From positions 1 to 39,532 of IMG/VR virus record IMGVR_UViG_3300032323_000691: a stretch of 39,532 bases of DNA; one strand, written 5' to 3'. Positions within the stretch are counted from its first letter, which is position 1. Each line of letters starts with the position of its first letter. Source of the stretch: a virus. Position numbers and translations under genes: made by a program. This document shows positions 15,560 through 22,313 of the stretch, piece after piece. The notes beneath the pieces are model-generated. The model worked only from the letters and a program-made list of their open reading frames with translations. It had not been told where the DNA came from and did not search any database.

Positions 15560-16819
15560 TTATGTCCTCTCAACGAATTTGGTGTGTGGTGCGAAGAAAG
15601 TCAAGCGTGTCTGCGCTAGGCTACCATCGCGGTTCTTGAGTTGGTAGAGTTCTTGAAGGTACTCCGTCCGATCATAGCCTTGAAGCTGACCCGACTCGTC
15701 CTTGCTAGGGCGATGCAGGGCCAGCACACGGTGGGCGTCCTCTTCGATGGAACCTGTGTCGCGGAAGTCTGTGCGGCTAGGTGGACGATCCTCCCGTTCG
15801 TTGCCACGGTTAAGCTGGGCGGCGACGATCAGGGTGCAGCCGAGTGCCTTCTTCAGCGGAATCATGCTCTTGCTCAACTTGGTCATCCGCTCGTAAGCAC
15901 CGTCTGCGTTGACGCGAATCAAGCCGAGGTAGTCGATGACAACGAGGTCGGGCTTCCATGTTGAGGCCAAGAGACGGCAGCGAGCCTCAATCTGGTCGAG
16001 CGACAAATCCCGCTCGTACACCAGCAGCGGCATATTGCGCAGCTTCTCCACCTCCTTCTTCAGCATCTCCTGCTTGTTCGTAAACTCCATCGAGAGCCTA
16101 CGAAGATTGACCCCGGCACGCTGCGCCCCCATCTGTAGGAGGACAGCCTTGGCCGAGGTTTCTAAGGTGAAGTAGGCCACCTTAAGACCGCGATACAAGT
16201 TGTGCGCGGCAAGCTGGGTCATGAACGAGGACTTACCTGTACTGGTACGAGCACCAACGATGACGTATTCGTGCATCCCAATCGCCCCGGCTGAGTCGTC
16301 AAAGCGCGGCAGACCTGTAACCACCACCTTCTCATTAGCCGTGTTGCCGCTAATCTGTCCGGCGATCCACGACATAGCCTCGTCCACAGTCTCGGGAAGG
16401 CTCACCTCTGTCCGTTCCTCTGGCTTGAGGTGGTTGGGTAGTCCTTCGATAGCTTCCTTGATCTTCGTATAACTCTCCTTGTCATCAATCATCGACAATG
16501 CATCCCGCAGGGCAGGGCGTAGATCGCTGATGATTGCCGCCTCCAACGTGGCTTTGAGAGCCTTCTTGCCGTGGGTCTGGGTGGGTGCAGAGGCTTCACA
16601 GGCAAGCAGTTCCTCGGCTGGGCAAGCGTTGCCCATCTCAAGGAAGATGGACTGCATATCGGTGAGCCGGGAGTTGGTGCGGTTCTCTAGTAGCTGGAGC
16701 CAGATGGCCTTGCGGTCGTTGCTGCTGAACGCATCAGCCTTCAGCCCCTGAGCTACGGCGGTGTCGATGAGGGTAGGCTCAAGCAAGCATGAGCCGATAA
16801 ACACTTGTTCGTGGTTCAT
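15560..16819 (-). CDS. dnaB: DnaB-type replicative DNA helicase
   Basis: 419 aa. An N-terminal helical domain (residues 1-115; EQVFIGSCLLEP) is followed by a RecA-type ATPase core: Walker A G189-A-R-T-S-T-G-K196-S-S, catalytic Glu in F-T-L-E220-T, Walker B D291-L-V-V-I-D296-Y-L, Q335-L-N-R338 and the DnaB signature F-R-D-T-G-S-I-E-E-D (352-361). It unwinds the fork as a hexamer in the cytoplasm. No primase domain is attached. As no polymerase or primase gene is present, it presumably loads host replication proteins. It overlaps the upstream gene by ATGA. Length is close to ordinary phage DnaB proteins. Confidence 0.93.
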   Translation of the reverse strand: MNHEQVFIGSCLLEPTLIDTAVAQGLKADAFSSNDRKAIWLQLLENRTNSRLTDMQSIFLEMGNACPAEELLACEASAPTQTHGKKALKATLEAAIISDLRPALRDALSMIDDKESYTKIKEAIEGLPNHLKPEERTEVSLPETVDEAMSWIAGQISGNTANEKVVVTGLPRFDDSAGAIGMHEYVIVGARTSTGKSSFMTQLAAHNLYRGLKVAYFTLETSAKAVLLQMGAQRAGVNLRRLSMEFTNKQEMLKKEVEKLRNMPLLVYERDLSLDQIEARCRLLASTWKPDLVVIDYLGLIRVNADGAYERMTKLSKSMIPLKKALGCTLIVAAQLNRGNEREDRPPSRTDFRDTGSIEEDAHRVLALHRPSKDESGQLQGYDRTEYLQELYQLKNRDGSLAQTRLTFFAPHTKFVERT

Positions 16820-17166
16820 TGCTTAGCCTCCTTGGCACGGGCGTCGATTGCGGCGCGTAGGTCTGGCGTATCATGATCGATCATCCAGATATGGTCTGTG
16901 TACTCTTTGGTCACAGGTACTGCCCAGTAGCGGGATGTAAGCAAGTCGAGCCGCTCCTTGTCCGCTCGCAGCGCATCAATCTCTTTCCGCGTCTTCTCTA
17001 GCTCAAACTCAGTCCCCCAAAGGGTAGTGCGTAGGATATCCACCATAGTAGCGAGCGCGGCGTTCTCGCGTTCGAGGAGTTGAGCCCAATCAGCGTTTAC
17101 GACTAACGTCTTACCTAAACAGTCTGCTGAATAAGTCCGCTCATCGGTTTGTGGCGTATCACTCAC
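16816..17166 (-). CDS. Coiled-coil protein of the KDxERLD family
   Basis: 116 aa with GTG start at 17166, part of a junction repeat. Coiled coil around residues 30-75 (LERENAALATMVDILRTTL), then A-D-K-E-R-L-D-L-L, an aromatic linker and D-L-R-A-A-I-D-A-R-A. The order coiled coil, KDxERLD, LRxAID is the same as in the gene at 13241-13585, making these two the closest paralogues. It precedes the helicase and overlaps its ATG. Function unknown. Confidence 0.7.
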   Translation of the reverse strand: MSDTPQTDERTYSADCLGKTLVVNADWAQLLERENAALATMVDILRTTLWGTEFELEKTRKEIDALRADKERLDLLTSRYWAVPVTKEYTDHIWMIDHDTPDLRAAIDARAKEAKQ

Positions 17167-17384
17167 AGCGCACCCCCTTCGTCATGGTTGTGAAAGCGTG
17201 CGCGAGCGATGGACCTCATGCGATGAGCAGCCGCGCCATCATCCACCTCAAGGTAGGTGTCAGCGATCTGGCTGAGTGCGTGCCGCGCAACGGCCAATTC
17301 TGTCTCCAACTTGTGAATGACCGCCCGATAGTGGCTCGGGAAGTCATGAGTGTAACGTGTTTCAATCGGTGTATCTGTCTTCAT
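17163..17384 (-). CDS. Small hypothetical protein
   Basis: 73 aa from the ATG at 17384 (MKTDTPIETRYTHDFPSHYR). The helical centre (AVIHKLETELAVARHALSQI) is followed by AAHRMRSIARARFHNHDEGGAL, ending at the fourth junction repeat. The frame stays open upstream to 17549, but that part runs into the nuclease gene and holds a strong palindrome, so I take the shorter form. No family recognised. Confidence 0.6.
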   Translation of the reverse strand: MKTDTPIETRYTHDFPSHYRAVIHKLETELAVARHALSQIADTYLEVDDGAAAHRMRSIARARFHNHDEGGAL

Positions 17385-17493
17385 GTTTTTATGGTGAGCG
17401 TTGTTCGGATGCGCTCCCCCCGTTGCCACAGTCTGCCTAGGCAGATGTTTCTCTACCCCGACATGGAGTCGTTCTTCAGCAGTAGCAGGAAAG
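17385..17493 (-). other. Intergenic spacer with 14-bp palindrome
   Basis: One of the few real gaps in the leftward operon. It contains the perfect palindrome TCTGCCTAGGCAGA at 17432-17445 and a C6 run at 17416-17421. No T-run follows in either direction, so it is not an obvious terminator. It could be an RNA-processing hairpin or an operator between the nuclease gene and the downstream group. Confidence 0.4.
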
Positions 17494-18321
17494 TTAGACC
17501 TGACGCGGATCGAAATACCTCCACCGCCAAAGAGCAAGCAAATGCTCAAAGATTCGCTGACTCCGACTAATCGTGTCCGTATCGTAATGCACTACATCCA
17601 CACGCCCAATCTCGGTGGTGCTGATGTAGATGTTGTACCCCTCAGCGTTGAAATACATCGACCATGCTGGCGTGAGTGCGCCGATGTACGCAGCGATCTG
17701 GATGGGATGGGTTTCGATAGGCTCCACCACCTGTCCCGGTTTGGTGCGCTTGGACTTGAAGTCCGCCACCACAAGCTGCTTGTTGCCTGATGGGTCGGCC
17801 AGACGATTGCCGTGAATGTCCACCGTACCGGCATAGCCAAGCTCAGGATTGACCACAACCGACTCGCATACTTTGTCGGCAATGCCCAGCTTATCCACCT
17901 CGATTACGGCTGGCAAAACGAACTCGCGGATCGGAACCTCACGACCATCAGGCATAGCCACCTTCGTGGTGCCGTCCCAGAGATCATGGTTGGTGTAATA
18001 GGTCTCTAGGCTATTGTGGATTAGCGTGCCGAGGTCAGCAGCACCAGCCGCATCAGCCCCGGCCTTTTCTTGGATGCGCCGTTTGTACTGAAGCATATCC
18101 TCCCCGGCTGAAGGCGTGTCCTCGAAACAGGCCTGAATCACCTGACCGATCTTGTACTCCTCCAACCCCGGAGCAGACAGCATCTTGCAGATGTCGGTTA
18201 CACTAGGCAACAGCTTCTGCTCCTTGATGTCCTTGATGGTGGTCGGACGGGTCGGGTTCTTCGCCCCCTTCTTGGTCTCTTGGTAGTGGCGGGGTTCTCC
18301 TGCCAAGGTATAGGCGTGCAT
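17494..18321 (-). CDS. PD-(D/E)XK (RecB/Cas4-type) exonuclease
   Basis: 275 aa. Motifs of the RecB-like nuclease fold in order: L97-G-T-L-I-H102 (helix motif), G165-T-V-D168-I-H (metal-binding Asp), A-D187-F-K189-S (the D-x-K core), and H-P-I-Q208-I-A-A-Y212 (motif III). This matches phage exonucleases of the Cas4/RecB class that resect dsDNA ends for recombination or degrade host DNA. Start at ATG 18321, TAATG-coupled to the micro-gene before it; SSB is encoded next upstream, so nuclease and SSB may form a recombination pair, though I see no annealase. Confidence 0.85.
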   Translation of the reverse strand: MHAYTLAGEPRHYQETKKGAKNPTRPTTIKDIKEQKLLPSVTDICKMLSAPGLEEYKIGQVIQACFEDTPSAGEDMLQYKRRIQEKAGADAAGAADLGTLIHNSLETYYTNHDLWDGTTKVAMPDGREVPIREFVLPAVIEVDKLGIADKVCESVVVNPELGYAGTVDIHGNRLADPSGNKQLVVADFKSKRTKPGQVVEPIETHPIQIAAYIGALTPAWSMYFNAEGYNIYISTTEIGRVDVVHYDTDTISRSQRIFEHLLALWRWRYFDPRQV

Positions 18322-18422
18322 TAGCGTGATAAGTCTATGATTAGTAGAGCAATGCCGACGACAACAAGTCCTGCTACCGCCGCAACTGCCATGCCCCAGA
18401 GATAAGCGTCATCGTCATTCAT
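18321..18422 (-). CDS. Micro-gene: 33-aa single-TM peptide
   Basis: An ORF read from the gap between SSB and nuclease: MNDDDAYLWGMAVAAVAGLV, then a hydrophobic run and a short end IIDLSR. It has an acidic head, one clear membrane span of about 22 residues and a short tail. The ATG overlaps the SSB stop (TAATG at 18424-18420), and its TAA overlaps the nuclease ATG (TAATG at 18323-18319). The exact coupling on both sides and clear membrane topology argue that it is expressed. No homologue known to me. Confidence 0.6.
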   Translation of the reverse strand: MNDDDAYLWGMAVAAVAGLVVVGIALLIIDLSR

Positions 18423-18988
18423 TAGAACGGAGCCTCCTCGCTGGTTGGCTCTTCAGCGACGTGCAACTCCCCAGCTTGAAGACGTTGAGCAACACGGATC
18501 AGGTCCGATGCCAATCGCCAAACATTGGCTTCTGTAACTAGACTGGTTGAGGTGCCAGTTCCCTCAGCAATCAAAGCATCAACGGCTTTGTTGATCGCCA
18601 TTCCTACGGTCACCCCCTCTACCCTAGAGGGCACAGGAGTGGGCATAGAATCGATTTTACGGGGTTTTGTGGCTTCTGGGGCAATCTCGGTAGGAATATC
18701 ACCCTCAACGGCTTTAAAAACCACCTTATCCCCAAAGACTACACAGGCTTTGCCGTTGTAGTCGTCTCCACGTTTCATGCCGGGGCCACTAAAGGTGGCC
18801 CGACGTCCGTTGATATGCTCAAAGGTCTTGCCAAACGAAGTGGCTTCGACCGTGTGCTGACCGTCACGGAGGGTTGCTTTGAAGATGGTCTTACCCGACT
18901 TCGTAGTGATCGCCTTAGCGTTCACGACATCAGCGGTGACTCCACCTTTGATGTATTCCCCCGGCTGTACTGACAGGATGTTATTCAT
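18422..18988 (-). CDS. ssb: Single-stranded DNA-binding protein
   Basis: 188 aa from the ATG at 18988 (MNNILSVQPGEYIKGGVTAD). Residues 1-95 look like an OB-fold with alternating beta-strands (KTIFKATLRDGQHTVEATSF). A Pro/Glu linker and a helical section follow, and the protein ends E-E-P-T-S-E-E-A-P-F. An acidic tail closing in Pro-Phe is the hallmark of SSB proteins and binds partner enzymes. A TTG seven codons upstream is an alternative start but leaves no reason to skip the ATG. Acts on ssDNA at the fork or in recombination with the adjacent nuclease. Confidence 0.75.
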   Translation of the reverse strand: MNNILSVQPGEYIKGGVTADVVNAKAITTKSGKTIFKATLRDGQHTVEATSFGKTFEHINGRRATFSGPGMKRGDDYNGKACVVFGDKVVFKAVEGDIPTEIAPEATKPRKIDSMPTPVPSRVEGVTVGMAINKAVDALIAEGTGTSTSLVTEANVWRLASDLIRVAQRLQAGELHVAEEPTSEEAPF

Positions 18989-19046
18989 GTGCGTTATGTA
19001 TGCTGACAAAGACTAGAACTACTTATTACTTTGTATTACTATCATC

Positions 19047-19055
19047 TCTATACCA
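19047..19055 (-). promoter_or_regulatory. Possible extended -10 promoter before ssb
   Basis: Read leftward the 67-base A+T-rich gap 19010-19076 contains TGGTATAGA, an extended -10 (TGnTATAnn) element, about 50 bases before the ssb ATG. No -35 match is visible. The pattern resembles TGGTATATT before the scaffold gene. It would give ssb and downstream genes their own transcript. Confidence 0.3.
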
Positions 19056-19076
19056 TATGCTCGCGTTATTGCGTAG

Positions 19077-19307
19077 TTACGATACGCAGAAACGCTTATT
19101 ACCCCTGCGGACAAGGAGATTAGACTTGTACAGGGAGGAGACGACGCGCTCGACGGTGCGTTGGTTCATATGCAAACAGTCTGCAATGTACTTGTCGCTA
19201 CCGAAATAGCCGTCGGGAAAGCCTGCGATGAACGCCAGCACCATGCGCTCGGCATGGCTGATGTCCTTGGCAAGCAGTTGACTGCTGATCCAGAGTCCGG
19301 TCATCAT
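19077..19307 (-). CDS. Helix-turn-helix protein, possible replication or transcription regulator
   Basis: 76 aa starting MMTGLWISSQLLAKDISHAE. The core ERMVLAFIAGFPDGYFGSDK, IADCLHMNQRTVERVVSSLY and LLVRRGNKR reads as a winged helix-turn-helix: helix, short turn, recognition helix (NQRTVERVVSSL), then a beta-wing. It resembles the HTH_36-type domains at the N-termini of phage replication initiators and regulators. It overlaps the upstream gene by ATGA and is followed by the spacer with a promoter candidate before ssb. A role in binding the origin or an operator is possible; it is short and lacks any other domain. Confidence 0.7.
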   Translation of the reverse strand: MMTGLWISSQLLAKDISHAERMVLAFIAGFPDGYFGSDKYIADCLHMNQRTVERVVSSLYKSNLLVRRGNKRFCVS

Positions 19308-19501
19308 GGGTGTGGATCGTCAAGGAGAGGGTCACGGCGACCGTGCAGCAACTCGTGCTGATGGTCGATGAAGGCGAGCAGTTCGCGGCGGCGAAGCATC
19401 ACCTCCTCGTACCACTCTTCCGACATTGGACGCTCTCTGCTGAGGGCCATGGCCGTAAGTTCGCACACAATTGAGCGAGCCTCTTCGATGTGGATGCTCA
19501 T
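19304..19501 (-). CDS. Small hypothetical protein
   Basis: 65 aa starting MSIHIEEARSIVCELTAMAL. Mostly helical, with charged EEWYEEVMLRRRELLAFIDH in the middle and an acidic His/Pro-rich end. The start ATG is in the fifth junction repeat and overlaps the preceding TGA; its own stop overlaps the HTH start. No domain recognised. Confidence 0.6.
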   Translation of the reverse strand: MSIHIEEARSIVCELTAMALSRERPMSEEWYEEVMLRRRELLAFIDHQHELLHGRRDPLLDDPHP

Positions 19502-19710
19502 GCCGCACCTCCATTTCGCTTAGACCGCTCGGCAAGCATGGCGTCGGCCTGCGAGTATGCCCACTCGGCGATTACCTCAGGCTTTATTACAAGCTCTGAT
19601 CCTGCAAGGATCCCCTGCAGCGCAGCCGCTGCGAAGTAGTCGCGGATCATCAAACCATGATGATACGGCACTATCGGAAACGCCGGACCGCCGTCGTTTG
19701 GTGTGCTCAT
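19498..19710 (-). CDS. Conserved phage protein of the NDGGPAFP type
   Basis: 70 aa: MSTPNDGGPAFPIVPYHHGL, then MIRDYFAAAALQGILAG and AEWAYSQADAMLAERSK. The NDGGPAFP start followed by a [M/L]-x-R-D-Y-F-A-A-x-A-L-Q helix is a widespread small phage and prophage protein of unknown function. It ends RNGGAA at a junction repeat. Overlaps both neighbours by four bases. Confidence 0.8.
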   Translation of the reverse strand: MSTPNDGGPAFPIVPYHHGLMIRDYFAAAALQGILAGSELVIKPEVIAEWAYSQADAMLAERSKRNGGAA

Positions 19711-19907
19711 TGCTTGACCTCCAGTTCTTCGATACGCTGTTGAAGCGACTCGATGGTGGCTCGCAGCGTTTCATTCTCAACTATCGACTCGGAGAGTCGT
19801 TCGTCGAGGCTTTGGATGGTATCAATCAGGTTGCTGACGACGTAATCGACGCTTTGGCTGGCGCGGTTGATTAGTGCGTCTTGCTCTCGCGATGTATTCT
19901 TTAGCAT
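19707..19907 (-). CDS. Small coiled-coil protein
   Basis: 66 aa from MLKNTSREQDALINRASQSV. I chose this ATG (19907) because an AAGAAAG sequence precedes it; an upstream in-frame start at 19940 would extend into the hairpin region. The C-terminal half is a regular coiled coil (ENETLRATIESLQQRIEELE). Function unknown; it overlaps the NDGGPAFP gene by ATGA. Confidence 0.6.
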   Translation of the reverse strand: MLKNTSREQDALINRASQSVDYVVSNLIDTIQSLDERLSESIVENETLRATIESLQQRIEELEVKQ

Positions 19908-20006
19908 GTTTCTTTCTTTGTTGGTTAACAGGACAACCACCTAAGCTCCCGCATGGGAGCCACTTGCACCCGTGGGCTTGTCCGATAGGACGGCGGCCTT
20001 TCCCTG
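19908..20006 (-). other. Intergenic spacer with hairpins
   Basis: About 100 bases without a gene. It contains a perfect stem GCTCCC-gcat-GGGAGC at 19945-19960 and a second small stem GTCC-gata-GGAC near 19980. Neither has a downstream T-run in the leftward direction, so an attenuator or RNA-processing site fits better than a simple terminator. Confidence 0.35.
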
Positions 20007-20414
20007 TTAGCTCTGAACGTTTTTCACTTTCCAGACTCCATCCACAGGGTCAAGATAAATCTCGCCCGAAAGTATTTCATTCGCGCAACGGTTGAGGGTC
20101 GCGGTGCTGATGCCAGCGCGTGCGGAGTAGCTCTTGCGTCCGACGTAGCCCTCGGTTGCGGCGCGAGCTAGGGCGTATTCATGGACCACAGCACACGCTT
20201 CTTGCGTGATGCGCGGCATCCCCGGCTTCCACTTGTCTCGCCGCACCATACCCTTGCCAAAGCCTGAGCTTCGACGGGTCTTGGTAAGGATCGGCGCACG
20301 GGTCCGCTTGTCCGCTGACGCTGTCAGCTTAGCCTCTTCTTGCTGCATCTTCTCGATGCGTTCGTGCATACGCTCTGCGAAGCGCACGCAAGATGAGATT
20401 GATGAGTAGCTCAT
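20007..20414 (-). CDS. Hypothetical DNA-binding-like protein with C-terminal HTH
   Basis: 135 aa. The N-terminal 35 residues are helical and charged, followed by a Lys/Arg-rich linker (ADKRTRAPILTKTRRSSGFG). The C-terminal 60 residues (ACAVVHEYALARAATEGYVG, RKSYSARAGISTATLNRCAN) contain a helix, turn, helix with a likely recognition helix ISTATLNRCANEIL, then a short beta-hairpin. This suggests a DNA-binding regulator, but no family is recognised. It is followed by the hairpin-containing spacer. Confidence 0.6.
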   Translation of the reverse strand: MSYSSISSCVRFAERMHERIEKMQQEEAKLTASADKRTRAPILTKTRRSSGFGKGMVRRDKWKPGMPRITQEACAVVHEYALARAATEGYVGRKSYSARAGISTATLNRCANEILSGEIYLDPVDGVWKVKNVQS

Positions 20415-20416
20415 AG

Positions 20417-21106
20417 TTATACGGGGATGACAAAGCCTGAGGTGTCTCGCTTGGCTGCGCCCTTGGCTTTGAGGCCGACGACACAGCCGCGAGGATCGAG
20501 GAATCGCAAGTCTGAAAGGTCACCATCAACCACGTTGTAGCCGTACCAAGTGTCAGGCAGATCACCAGAGAACACGGCTGCAACATTGCCGCCAGCAACC
20601 AGAACCTTGAGAGCATCAATCTCGTTACACTCTGATCGACTGAACGTTAGGTGGTAGTTTGACGGCATCTCTCGCCTCGCATACCTGATAGCACGACGGG
20701 GGTTCTTGGTGTAGTCATAGAAGGCTACGTCACCCATGAAAAGTTGCGGGATACCGAATAGCTCCCAAGGGATGTCAGACGTGCCATTAAGCCGCACACA
20801 AGCCCCAATTCCAATCTTCTGGCATGAGGATGCAAAGGCTTTGATTTCATCAACAAGCTGCTCCCTAAACTCCTTTTGATGGTCGAAGAAGTATTGAGTT
20901 TTGCTAATGCGTGAACGCTGCACGTTGCTGAATGCGCCACGTCCTGCTGTGTAAAGGCACGACGAGATACAGCCTTGTGATGCGTGAGGACAAACGTTGC
21001 CACGCTGGGCAACTTTGTGAGGAGCAAGGTAGAGGATGGCTGTGCGCCAGCCAAAACTCTCGCCTTTGGTAGTCTTACTATCTGACCCTACTGATAGGAG
21101 TTTCAT
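20417..21106 (-). CDS. gp88-like Cys-rich phage protein
   Basis: 229 aa. A cluster N-V-C-P-H-A-S-Q-G-C-I-S-S-C-L-Y-T-A-G-R-G (residues about 38-57) is followed by R-L-N-G-T-S-D-I-P-W and later S-G-D-L-P-D-T-W-Y-G. The CPxAxxxCxxxCLxxxG layout with a downstream RLNGTSD is like the family named after mycobacteriophage gene product 88 and its relatives in many phages, whose function is unknown; three spaced cysteines may bind a metal. The start overlaps the upstream gene by 29 bases. Family call is from memory of the pattern. Confidence 0.65.
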   Translation of the reverse strand: MKLLSVGSDSKTTKGESFGWRTAILYLAPHKVAQRGNVCPHASQGCISSCLYTAGRGAFSNVQRSRISKTQYFFDHQKEFREQLVDEIKAFASSCQKIGIGACVRLNGTSDIPWELFGIPQLFMGDVAFYDYTKNPRRAIRYARREMPSNYHLTFSRSECNEIDALKVLVAGGNVAAVFSGDLPDTWYGYNVVDGDLSDLRFLDPRGCVVGLKAKGAAKRDTSGFVIPV

Positions 21107-21332
21107 TGATGATGTCTTTCAGTTCTTTCTTGATCCTACGAGCATCCTCACCGCGCCACATTGTGGCATTACTGAGGAAATAGTAGATAATGGTGCTAGC
21201 ATCATCGAATCCATACCTGTCATTAACGCTTTCGAGCGTTGACATAGCGTCGAGATATGGCCGCGCCCAAGGATGAACTTTGGGCGTCCACTTCTGTTCA
21301 ATCTCACTAGCGATTTCGTGTATGTTTCTCAT
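21078..21332 (-). CDS. Conserved small phage protein (MRNIxEIAxEI type)
   Basis: 84 aa, starting MRNIHEIASEIEQKWTPKVH. Conserved-looking centre: H-P-W-A-R-P-Y-L-D-A-M, L-x-S-V-N-D-R-Y-G, then I-I-Y-Y-F-L-S-N-A-T-M-W-R-G-E-D-A-R-R-I-K. I recall close relatives in many phages, often next to the gp88-like gene as here, with no assigned function. Its 3' end overlaps the gp88-like gene by 29 bases in another frame. Confidence 0.7.
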   Translation of the reverse strand: MRNIHEIASEIEQKWTPKVHPWARPYLDAMSTLESVNDRYGFDDASTIIYYFLSNATMWRGEDARRIKKELKDIINETPISRVR

Positions 21333-21343
21333 GGCTAGAATGT

Positions 21344-21541
21344 TTAGGCGTTTGCGCGTGCGGTTTTAAAGTCGTCAAGTTCTTCCTCTGTGACGAGGCG
21401 AACGATAGCTCGCTTGCTAGACTTGGGCCAAGGCTTTGGGCCATAGGCGTCAGACATTGCAGCGTCAGCAGTTGGGCCTTCACCTAACAGGCAAAGCCGA
21501 TCAGAGATTGCAGACGGCATTAGTACAACGTAAGTATTCAT
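21344..21541 (-). CDS. Small hypothetical protein
   Basis: 65 aa from the ATG at 21541 (MNTYVVLMPSAISDRLCLLG), one base after the upstream stop. The start of the protein is a beta-strand, followed by an acidic helix and a second beta-strand (RAIVRLVTEEELDDF). It resembles small phage proteins in which a residue-modified cell-surface value (GPKPWPKS) loop joins two beta-alpha units, but no family is recognised. A longer frame to 21754 runs through the neighbouring gene and is rejected. Confidence 0.6.
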   Translation of the reverse strand: MNTYVVLMPSAISDRLCLLGEGPTADAAMSDAYGPKPWPKSSKRAIVRLVTEEELDDFKTARANA

Positions 21542-21542
21542 G

Positions 21543-21959
21543 TTAGATCTTTCCATCGATGATTGCCTTGAGACCCTCGCGGACAATGGACTCAGCATCC
21601 TGACGAGATTGCGCAACCTCAACGGCGTTACGGATCGCGTCCTCAAGGTCGTCTGAGTTAACCTTGTCGTCCTCAAGATCGTGAATCTTGTACTCCATAT
21701 CCTCAATCTTGCCGTCGATTTCTTCGACTGTGGAACGCAACGCACGATACTCAACCAGCGTCACGAAGTTATCCAAGTGATCGAAACCGGGGCTTTTGCT
21801 CACTTCAGCCTCAAGTTTGGCGATGCGATCGCTTAGGCCGATAAGTGCTCCGTTGGTGCGACTATCGATCCGTAGCAGAATCTCGTCAGCGAGTGCATTG
21901 ATGATACGAGCCGCCAAAGTTTGACGCTCGGTGTTCTGTGTCTGTGTATCTGTGTTCAT
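21543..21959 (-). CDS. Coiled-coil hypothetical protein
   Basis: 138 aa, acidic. Residues about 75-105 (VEYRALRSTVEEIDGKIEDM, YKIHDLEDDKVNSDD) form a coiled coil; another helical part lies at 15-55. The end is amphipathic (SRQDAESIVREGLKAIIDG). No enzyme motif. The ATG is followed by a Thr/Gln-rich head. It lies between the endolysin-like gene and small unknowns. Confidence 0.65.
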   Translation of the reverse strand: MNTDTQTQNTERQTLAARIINALADEILLRIDSRTNGALIGLSDRIAKLEAEVSKSPGFDHLDNFVTLVEYRALRSTVEEIDGKIEDMEYKIHDLEDDKVNSDDLEDAIRNAVEVAQSRQDAESIVREGLKAIIDGKI

Positions 21960-21968
21960 GGGTTTATC

Positions 21969-22313
21969 CTATCGTTTGAGCTTGGCAGAGACTTTCCGCC
22001 AATAAGTTGATGTTGCGGACTTCTTGGGACCATTAGGTCCACCGTTCCACACTTTTGCCCTAACCTCGTCTGTCACAGGCCAACCGTACCTTTTGCCATA
22101 GTGGTCCGTATAGATTCGGAACATCTCAGCAGACTTGGTTAGGTCGCGCCTATCGTTTAGCGTGTAGCGCGTTCCGGCGATGCGGTTGACATCCTTGACG
22201 GTGATTTCCCAGATTTGCGCTGGGCCTACGGCTTTGCCGTTATCACCGATTGCGTTGACATTGCCGCCGGATTCGACGGCGACAATGGCGAGGAATAGGG
22301 CAGTAAGGTTCAT
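21969..22313 (-). CDS. Lysozyme / SLT-type endolysin-like protein
   Basis: 114 aa. The N-terminus MNLTALFLAIVAVESGGNVN places the catalytic-type Glu14 in the E-S-G-G motif of soluble lytic transglycosylases. It is followed by A-I-G-D-N-G-K-A-V-G-P-A-Q-I, and later A-K-V-W-N-G-G-P-N-G, the same landmarks as in small phage and bacterial lysozyme-like domains. The hydrophobic stretch just before Glu14 may be the first core helix or a weak export signal. It would cut peptidoglycan glycan strands at lysis. Unusually, it is in the leftward operon, about 17 kb from the holin-like genes. It overlaps the upstream gene by ATGA. Confidence 0.8.
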   Translation of the reverse strand: MNLTALFLAIVAVESGGNVNAIGDNGKAVGPAQIWEITVKDVNRIAGTRYTLNDRRDLTKSAEMFRIYTDHYGKRYGWPVTDEVRAKVWNGGPNGPKKSATSTYWRKVSAKLKR

